Source: Ettlia oleoabundans
Lineage: Eukaryota > Chlorophyta > Chlorophyceae > Chlamydomonadales
Assembly: GCA_019693395.1 (NCBI GenBank)
Contig: JAAMXP010001373.1
Coordinates: forward strand, 1 to 17,058
DNA: 17,058 bases
Direction of reading: 5' to 3'
The position numbers and the translations under genes are program-made. The notes below the pieces were generated by a model, which did no database searches, was not told where the DNA came from, and saw only the letters and a program-made list of their open reading frames with translations. This document shows, piece by piece, positions 9,755-17,058 of this stretch (positions are counted from its first letter, which is position 1; each line of letters opens with the position of its first letter).

Positions 9755-10914
9755 ACTGCTGGTGAATCTAGTGCTGCCACTCCATCCCATGTGCTATCTT
9801 CACCCCCCTGGCCCGCCTCTTCCTCTTCGGCCATGGGTGGCAGCAGCGGCTGGCGCAGAGAGGCATCCCCTGCCATGCCCCTGGGCGTGCGGGGGCTGCC
9901 CGGCGGTAGAAAGCGCTGCAGCCGCAGGCCGGCTGGGGGTGTTGCTGGCGGAGACTGCTGCGGGGCGGCGCCTGCGGTGCCCGTTTTGAGTGCTGCCATA
10001 CGCGGAGGCATCGAAGTGGGGCTGCTTCCACCACTTCCTTCAGTTCCACTGGAGTCTGTGACACTCCACTGCAGTGGGCCAGTCACCGGGGCTGACCCTG
10101 CAGCTGCCTCTAACTGAGGGCCGCTCTGCCGCGCTGAACCGCTGAAGAAGCGCTGCAGCAGCCACTTGCGCGGATTGGCTGGCGCAGAATGCAGCGATCG
10201 CAGCTTGCGGCTGCCGCTGGCAAGCTGGGGCAGCTGCATGCTGGCGCGCGGGGAAGTTGGCTGGCTCTGGCAGGCGAGGCGTATCTTGACAGCCTCTGGT
10301 CGCATCGCTGTATCCAGGCTGCCCCTGGTGGTGGTGTCCTCAATGAGCGACGGCCTCCGAAGCATTGAAGGGCGGCGAGGAGGTGTCACATTAACAACCG
10401 AATGTGCGTCCGCCGCGGCTCGTGGGAGCAGGGGACGGTTCTCCACCTCCTCCCCTCCCCCGCCACGCACTAGCAGTAGCAGGGAATGGACGCTGGCGCT
10501 GTGCCTGACCCTGCCCATCTGGTACTTGAGCCATTCCAGGAAGAGCAGGCCGTGCTGCTCACGCACTAGCCGCCTCCGACGCAGCATATAGCCCGGCAGC
10601 AAGTAGATCACCAGGCATGGCACCGCCAGGGCGTTGACCAGGAAGCTCAGCTGCAGTCCTGTCAACGTGTGCTGCGACCGGGTCTGCACTAGGCAGTCCA
10701 AGGGGCCAGCAGGTCGGCAAAATTAAATTTCGTTCGGCACCAAGAGCCTCTGCCAGCCGGACGAGGTGGTACGTGTAGTATGTTCTGAGCGGCCTCCCAG
10801 GTGCCCACCCACCTGGAAATAACGACAGGCCACTGGAAACGAACCCCACACTGCCTGTGTCACCAGGGCAAGCACCATCCAAGGCAGCTTGGAACCCTGC
10901 TGCTCAACCATCAT
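7081..10914 (-). CDS. EamA/DMT-superfamily membrane transporter with a very long Ser/Pro-rich and poly-Ala insertion
   Basis: A predicted ten-helix permease of the drug/metabolite transporter superfamily; substrate and membrane unknown. Nine exons join in frame: 10813-10914, 9402-10683, 9102-9180, 8829-8932, 8485-8656, 8048-8134, 7628-7697, 7386-7464 and 7081-7196 (696 aa). Helix 1 is LPWMVLALVTQAVWGSFPVA, helix 2 LQLSFLVNALAVPCLVIYLL (44-63). The first EamA repeat resumes at about residue 454, then NAYWCQM, a PLPPRLWPAL segment and SLLVILGKGG. The second repeat contains LALLSALSLAGYMVLVQRT, NYGVVIGLSLALTLAL, EIAAVAVVANFGAQL, APLVATFLAMRLVAAVVI and LLGEPISGVFEYSGM with a basic end. Between helices 2 and 3 lies an insertion of about 390 residues in one 1282-base exon. 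Introns 4 and 7 use GC donors. The start could be the first or second of two adjacent ATGs. Family confidence is high, function low. Confidence 0.82.
7465..7627 (-). other. GC-AG intron 7 in the EamA transporter
   Basis: On the minus strand the exon ends ACACAGCAG and the intron begins GCACGC; it ends CTGCGCAG. Both junctions are phase 0 and the product links helix 8 to VTIRQLGAPLVATF. No GT lies near the donor, so GC is the only simple choice. Confidence 0.7.
8657..8828 (-). other. GC-AG intron 4 in the EamA transporter, ending in C15-AG
   Basis: The exon ends ATGCTGCTAG and the intron begins GCAAGC. It ends in a run of 15 C residues directly before AG (plus-strand G run 8659-8673). The splice gives ALAMMLLGSLLVILGKGG, a continuous membrane helix that fits the first EamA repeat, so both borders are well fixed by phase and family pattern. 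Confidence 0.75.
8659..8673 (+). repeat. Homopolymer (G)15 / (C)15
   Basis: Fifteen consecutive G on the plus strand. On the transporter's coding strand it is the whole proximal pyrimidine tract of intron 4. Such a run is prone to slippage and to sequencing error, so its exact length is uncertain. Confidence 0.85.
9694..9750 (-). repeat. (GCA)19 tract coding for 19 alanines in the EamA transporter
   Basis: Nineteen identical GCA codons on the minus strand (CTG/TGC repeats on the plus strand) encode alanines at about residues 346-364 of the transporter. The codons are not interrupted by synonyms, as expected from replication slippage. The tract lies in the long insertion between helices 2 and 3, so length changes should not disturb the membrane core. 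Confidence 0.9.
10348..10377 (-). other. Twin RRPS motifs in the transporter insertion
   Basis: The transporter insertion contains RRPSMLRRPS at residues 137-146. Both serines (140 and 146) fit the R-R-x-S consensus of basophilic kinases such as PKA-like or calcium-dependent kinases. Phosphorylation is an inference from the motif only. Confidence 0.5.
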
Positions 10915-11355
10915 AGCAGCAGTTCTAGAAAGCGACCACGGCTGCTACAGGACTATCAAACGTGGAGGTGGCTCTGTCAGAGAAAAAGAGCAAGGGTTGC
11001 CAGCTTGGATAGAGAAGAAAAGAGCCAGAAAAAGACAACTAGTAGGCAGGCAAGCAAAGGAAACGAAGGACCGCTAGCAGGTTGTGGATTTAGCCTGGAA
11101 AGGCATCATCAAATCTTTAACGTACGACTTAAATAGTTTTCTGGCGCAGGGGCGAATGGCAGCGGCAGTGCATGTGACGTTGCAAGGTGGGCGCTGTGGC
11201 GCCCCACCCAACAAGGGGCTAAATGTGACAAGCGCAATGCGCTGCTTGCCCAGGCATTTCTCCATAGAACAAACTGCCTCTGGTGGCAGCAGCTTGTGAC
11301 AGGACGTGTGCCTTGCTTTCCTGAAAAGCGCCACTCTACCCGGTTCAGCCAGCGC
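10915..11355. promoter_or_regulatory. Intergenic region upstream of the EamA transporter, downstream of the glycosyltransferase
   Basis: This 441-base stretch has no gene. Both neighbours run on the minus strand, so it holds the glycosyltransferase 3' UTR and the transporter promoter and 5' UTR. From about 10976 to 11075 the plus strand is purine-rich, so the transporter strand is pyrimidine-rich about 60-160 bases before its start, like CT-rich plant promoters and leaders. No minus-strand TGTAA was seen. Confidence 0.45.
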
Positions 11356-11646
11356 CTAGCGTTGCAGATACGGCCGCTTTCTTCGCTGGCCGCCTTCCCC
11401 GCTACCCTGCTGCTCCCCCTTATGCTCCTCTTTACGGCTGCGCTTGCTGCTGCTGTCCTTGCCTTCAGCTGGGACCCCACCGCTGCCATCTGCATCATGT
11501 TCTTCATCGTCATCTCCTTCGTGACTGTCGCCAAGCTGCGCCGCTGACGGCGGGCTGCCGTTGCTGTCGCTCTCAGTCTCAGGCACCGGTGTTGCGTTCT
11601 TGGGTGTGCCTTGAAACTTTATGGGCGTGCTCATGTCGATATACAG
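11356..11646 (-). other. Charged low-complexity C-terminal exon of the glycosyltransferase
   Basis: The last exon codes for residues 523-618. After MSTPIKFQGTP it becomes disordered: an acidic block (EGDDDEEHDADG), then a Lys/Arg-rich block (SSSKRSRKEEHK) and a final basic QRRKRPYLQR. Nothing in it resembles a catalytic fold. An acidic-then-basic tail is unusual for the lumenal end of a type II enzyme. Confidence 0.7.
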
Positions 11647-14600
11647 CTGCAAGCACTAAGCAAGTATAATAAGTTCAATATGATAGTTGAGTCATCACTC
11701 TTCTCATCTGAGTGCATGACAGGTTTCCCAGCTGAACCAGGCGGCACAAACGGAGCAGGGAGGGGCTGGTTGTCCTACCCCCTCAGATCGCCCCTGGCAC
11801 CCTAACATGCCATACCCCAAGTAATCAGAATTTTCACGCACCGGCTTGTACTGCCCCTTCTGCGGCCCAGTGGACACCCTGTGCTTGTACATGTACTGCT
11901 CCCCCAGCATACGTTGTAGCACCTGCACAAAGGAAAGTAGTTGCCGTGCAAGCGGCATTGGCGCCAGTGTAGGAGCAGCGAAAGGAGGTGGAGCAGCGGT
12001 GGGACCAGCCAGCCCACCTTCCCGTTCTTGCGCCAATGCCACCACTTCCCCAATACCTCGCCTGCCTGCTCACCTGCCGCAATCCACCATACTTCACTCC
12101 TAATAACAAATCTCACTCCGCCAACTCTCCCACCCACCCTTCAATCGCCCCATACCCACCTGCAAGTTCCTGTCGTACATCTCGGCCCTCAGCGCCCCCA
12201 ACCCCACCACCTTAGCCTCACGCTGCGCCGGGTCCAGCCCCAGCACCCACAGCATGGCCTCCACGTCACTCATGGGCTCATCAGCTAGAAACACCGCTGA
12301 TTCCTCCAGGAAGCTGCAGGAGGAGGGGGTACAAAGGACAAAGTGTTGGCTAAGCACTGAACAGAGGGATTGGAAGTGTGAAGCCGTGCACGTGCAGTGG
12401 GCAAACAAGCAGCCAGCTGTTGGAGACATGGCGCCACAAAGCATGCGTGTCACCCTGTCAACCTGGCAGTGCAAACTCCAGAAGGCGTTGACGACGGCAA
12501 GCCAGCCAGCCAGCCCAGCCACGCCCACGTCATCCCACTCGCCCTACCATCTCCACAGTCCCCTTACCTCCTTGCCTTTCCTACTATCACTCACTTGTAA
12601 GATTTGAGCATGTAGCGGTGGGCAATCAGTGGGGTCCCGGCAATGAGCGAGGCTCCAATGGATGAAGAGCCCTTGTTGATGTAGTACGCATCATTGGCAA
12701 AGGCGGGTGCCACGGCAATACAGGAATGCAGTACCTCGTAGTATTCCTGCAGCAGCAGAGGGCAGATCAGGGGGATGCGCGGTGCATAGCGGGCGAGCCA
12801 CCAAGCACGGCAGGTTGATACCCGCACAAGACGTCATTTCATGCTAAACATGCAGCAGAAGCAGGCAAGCCATGGAGGGCCAGGAGTCAGAAACAGCGCC
12901 AAAGGCAAGTGCACTCACCTGTGCTTCTTCAAACTCAAATACATGATCTGAAGCTACCAAGCACAACAACCCGTGCAGCAGGACGCTCGGTTTGTGCCTG
13001 CCCAAGCCCTGGTTACCCTTGCATTCCCCAGCTTCCCTGCACGGGTGAATGCTGTTAGGTTGGCCTTGTTCCCCACCTGGAAAGGCAGCGATGAGTAGTG
13101 CCTGAGCAGCCCTGCCTCCACCAACTCCTGAGGCACCTCCAGCAGCGACTGATCCCGCCGGCCCCCGCCCTTGCCCAGTATGGTGACAGACAGGTTGGCG
13201 GCCAGCAGCTCCTCCTTGTGTGCCAGCATCTCGGAGAAGATGGTGATGTAGTTGCGGCGCTCGGGATCAACCTTGCCCTGCATTGTTGCATATTGATACG
13301 AAAGAGCATCTCATCTTTTGTTAATAAGGACTGGGAAGAGTATGCTGCTGGGTGGCGGCACTCCATGTATGGCAGCAAAAGGCATGGACTGGCTGGCTGG
13401 CAACACTGCTGCGGTGTTGAATTGAATTTGCAAACCTCCAGCAAACCTCAAGAGCCAATACCAAATGTGCCCGTGAGACCAACAGGCTGCTTGATTTTAA
13501 ATAACTGCTTCAAGCATCTACCTGGATGCAGAAGCTGTGCCGCTTGCCGGTGCCCACCACCGCTGGCAGCTGCTCCGTCAGCCATTTCTGACTGCGATCG
13601 CAGGCCGGCTGCGCCTCTTGCCAGCTACCGGGGGTGCAGTCCTCCGGGAATACGACAGGCATCATTGGGGCAATCCAGTCCTGCTCTAACTGCAACCAGC
13701 AAGGCAGACAAAGAACCAGCAACAAAGCACAGTGAGGCAGTCAGCATGTCTCACAAATTGATGAAACCGGAGGAACACACAGCCAAGTCTCCAGCAAATA
13801 CAGCAACCCAATCTACAGCTGCAGCAGGGCAGCAGAGTTTTATCATCGACATCGCAACACGTTTTCAGCCCTGCACACGGTTCGTGCTCCTTCACTGCCG
13901 CACCTCTCCCGCGCCCTGTGCCTCCAGTATCTCTCGCGCATATGCCCCCACGTGTGGCGAGATGGTGAGCACCTTGACGTCCCCCTCCTTTAGAAGCTGC
14001 ACCACCTCTGTGTTGTTGAGGTACTCTGGGTTGTGTACCAGCGCAATGTACCGCTGCGGCAGGCGCGGCTGCAGCGCCAGCAGCTGGCGGAAGGTTGGGT
14101 CGTGGCAGGTGGGGAAAGTGGCAATCACAATGTTGTCATACTCGTGGAAGTGCTCGAAAAAACGTTCAAACTTCCTGCAAGAAACAGATCGGAAGCGACG
14201 AAGCGGAGAAGGTGTTGGTAATGTCAGGATGCAACAGCACAGCAGCATGAGAAAAGCATCAGCATTCACGTGAGCGGCATTCACGAGAGCAAGTGAAACG
14301 AGCAGCTCTAGCCTCTTTCCTTCCTTGCCGCACCTGAACCCTTTCCAGAAGTAGGGGTTGATGACATCACCCATTTTGAAGGGGTCGTCCCGGGTGAATA
14401 CCGTGACATTGTGTCGCAGCTTTACAAAGTGAAACACAGCCGTCGCCACCACCTCTGTATGATACCTGCCCAGGCAGCAAAGCAGGAGGTGCAGGGGTTC
14501 CCAGGGAGGGGAGCAGGGCGAATAAGCCAGAGGAAGGCGGCAGTACCATGTAAGCACAGGCACGCTGCCGGTGCGGTAGTTGAGAAGCTGCACTAGGGCA

Positions 14601-15333
14601 GGTTCGGACAAAGAGGGGAGGCAGACAACGACAGCAGCTGCTGCGCTCCCGCAGGAAGCTGTGTGCTGCAAACCAGGGACCCACCGCACAAAATTTAAGA
14701 CAGCTGTCTTGGGCTTGCGGTAAGTGGCGTTGCCAAGCTCAGGGTCAAGACCCGCCTCCAATGCTGCCTGCACACATACAACATACTTGGTATCAGTGCT
14801 TGATCAGACCTGTTCAAGCGATACGTGCCTCCTGGACGGCCCTTGTGGGGCTGGGCTGCACGAAGCTAATGTGAGAAACACCGCTCAGTTCCAGTCTGAC
14901 GCAACCGTCTGTCATGCGCACTGCCGCATTCCCAACTTCCAGAGGAGGCAAACAGTACCCAGATCGTACGAAACCTCCAAGTGAAGCTGGGAATGCCCAG
15001 AAGCAGCTGGCTGAGCAACCCAGGCTCATTCCGCCGCTGCCGCCACACACGCACCTGGTGCGTCGCTGCCATTGTAGTGGTCAAGTCCAGAATTTTGACG
15101 GGGCAGCCTTTGAGCGACCATTGATACAGCGCCGGGTCCTGGGGCATGAAAACTACATAGTTGTTCATCAAGAAGGCTGCGGCCAGAGCGCCCGACATGG
15201 CTACGAAGAGACGGAAGCGCGACAGGCCGCGCCTTCTGTGGGTTGGGCTGCCACCGGTCACGGCTGCATATCCTGCGTGCTTGGGGCTGGGCGGTTTCTG
15301 CCCAAGGCTCAGAAGCCAGGCTCCTGGCATCAT
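11356..15333 (-). CDS. Predicted type II membrane glycosyltransferase, GT-B type, family unassigned
   Basis: Probably a secretory-pathway (Golgi or ER) sugar transferase; donor and acceptor unknown. Eleven exons join in frame: 15055-15333, 14681-14767, 14547-14587, 14334-14465, 13904-14174, 13522-13689, 13077-13277, 12595-12746, 12160-12313, 11842-11922 and 11356-11646 (618 aa). A basic N-terminal tail (THRRRGLSRFR) precedes one membrane helix at about 41-63. The lumenal part has a GT-B-like first half: a strand and loop VPVLTWYHTEVV (131-142), NVTVFTRDD, VIATFP and LVHNPEYLNN (225-234). The second half has GKVDPERRNY (327-336), VTILGKGG, VAPAFANDAYY and GSSSIGASLIAGTPLI (about 419-434), the last like a nucleotide-sugar-binding loop. 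The 96-residue C-terminal exon is charged low-complexity sequence. Exon 3 borders are least certain: its upstream donor is GTCCCT. The start could also be at 15465, but the twin ATG at 15333 leaves a normal cytosolic tail. Confidence 0.75.
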
Positions 15334-15619
15334 CGCACAGCTCCCGTCAGACTGCCGCAGCCTACCGTTGGACGATTCGGAACGGACCAATGGATTGTTG
15401 CAATGATCAGAAAATGCAGGGGTGAATGGTTGACAGCGTGCATGCGCTAACACCCAATCAAACACCCTGCTATGCCATGCTGTGCTGGCCTCAAGGCCTC
15501 ATAACTGAAGAAAATTCAGCGATGAAGCGTCGGAACTTTCAGTGTTTACCGTTTCAAAGGATTCAGCAGAGCAGATCAGCTGCAGACGGCCCAGGCGCCG
15601 TGGAGGTTCGCATGCAGCG
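15334..15619. promoter_or_regulatory. Divergent promoter region glycosyltransferase / DRS1 with two CCAAT motifs
   Basis: The start codons of the minus-strand glycosyltransferase and the plus-strand helicase are 286 bases apart. CCAAT occurs at 15387-15391 and 15454-15458, within about 55-125 bases of the glycosyltransferase start. No clear TATA box was seen. If the glycosyltransferase started at 15465 both motifs would be coding, which argues mildly for the 15333 start. Confidence 0.5.

Positions 15620-17058
<1,439 letters not shown>

Noticed and set aside
9452..10117. Plus-strand open frame of 221 codons
   Set aside because: It is antisense to the large transporter exon, and its poly-Ala run is just the other reading of the CTG repeat. 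The minus-strand frame carries membrane helices and correct splice phases at both ends.
11296..11547. Plus-strand hydrophobic small protein of 83 residues resembling a membrane protein
   Set aside because: It is antisense to the charged C-terminal exon of the glycosyltransferase; hydrophobic antisense frames arise naturally opposite Lys/Glu/Asp-rich coding sequence.
12919..12948. Possible small glycosyltransferase exon reading DHVFEFEEAQ
   Set aside because: No acceptor gives the needed phase. Direct joining of PFQ to EYYEVLHSC fits a glycosyltransferase-like pattern.
13098..14273. Plus-strand open frame of 391 codons
   Set aside because: It runs antisense through four glycosyltransferase exons and their introns. 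The minus strand gives coherent protein with matching splice phases; the plus frame shows no domain.

Overview
This window looks like nuclear DNA from a green alga, most likely a Chlorella-like trebouxiophyte. The reasons are a high G+C content, short genes cut into many small exons by introns of roughly 120-350 bases, plant-type protein sequences (complex I B22 subunit, SRP receptor beta, a DRS1/RH28-type helicase N terminus), TGTAA motifs where green algae place polyadenylation signals, and long triplet-repeat tracts. I see no bacterial operon, CRISPR array, mobile element, tRNA or rRNA. Exons were assembled by hand from splice sites, reading phase and family similarity; no transcript data or searches were used.

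Layout from left to right. (1) 44-1914, plus strand: the 3' part of a gene I do not recognise, its 5' end lying outside the window. (2) 3277-4215, minus strand: NDUFB9, a small LYR-motif subunit of mitochondrial complex I, four exons, 107 aa. (3) 4572-6530, plus strand: SRPRB, the membrane-anchored GTPase subunit of the signal recognition particle receptor, six exons, 252 aa. (4) 7081-10914, minus strand: an EamA/DMT-type ten-helix membrane transporter, nine exons, 696 aa, with a cytosolic-looking insertion of about 390 residues. (5) 11356-15333, minus strand: a type II membrane glycosyltransferase of GT-B type, eleven exons, 618 aa, family not assigned. (6) 15620 to the end of the window, plus strand: the acidic N-terminal extension of a nucleolar DEAD-box helicase of the DRS1/DDX27/RH28 type; its helicase core lies beyond the window.

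The genes are ordinary housekeeping genes and do not form a pathway. Two pairs are divergent and probably share short promoter regions: NDUFB9/SRPRB (356 bases) and glycosyltransferase/DRS1 (286 bases, two CCAAT motifs). The unknown gene and NDUFB9 converge, as do SRPRB and the transporter.

The most interesting points are the very long phosphosite-like insertion in the transporter, the pure (GAT)37 tract coding for 37 aspartates in the helicase, the CAG/CTG tracts read as alanine in one gene and glutamine in another, the unassigned glycosyltransferase with a highly charged tail, and an apparently high share of GC-AG introns (3 of about 31). I found no convincing new multi-gene system.
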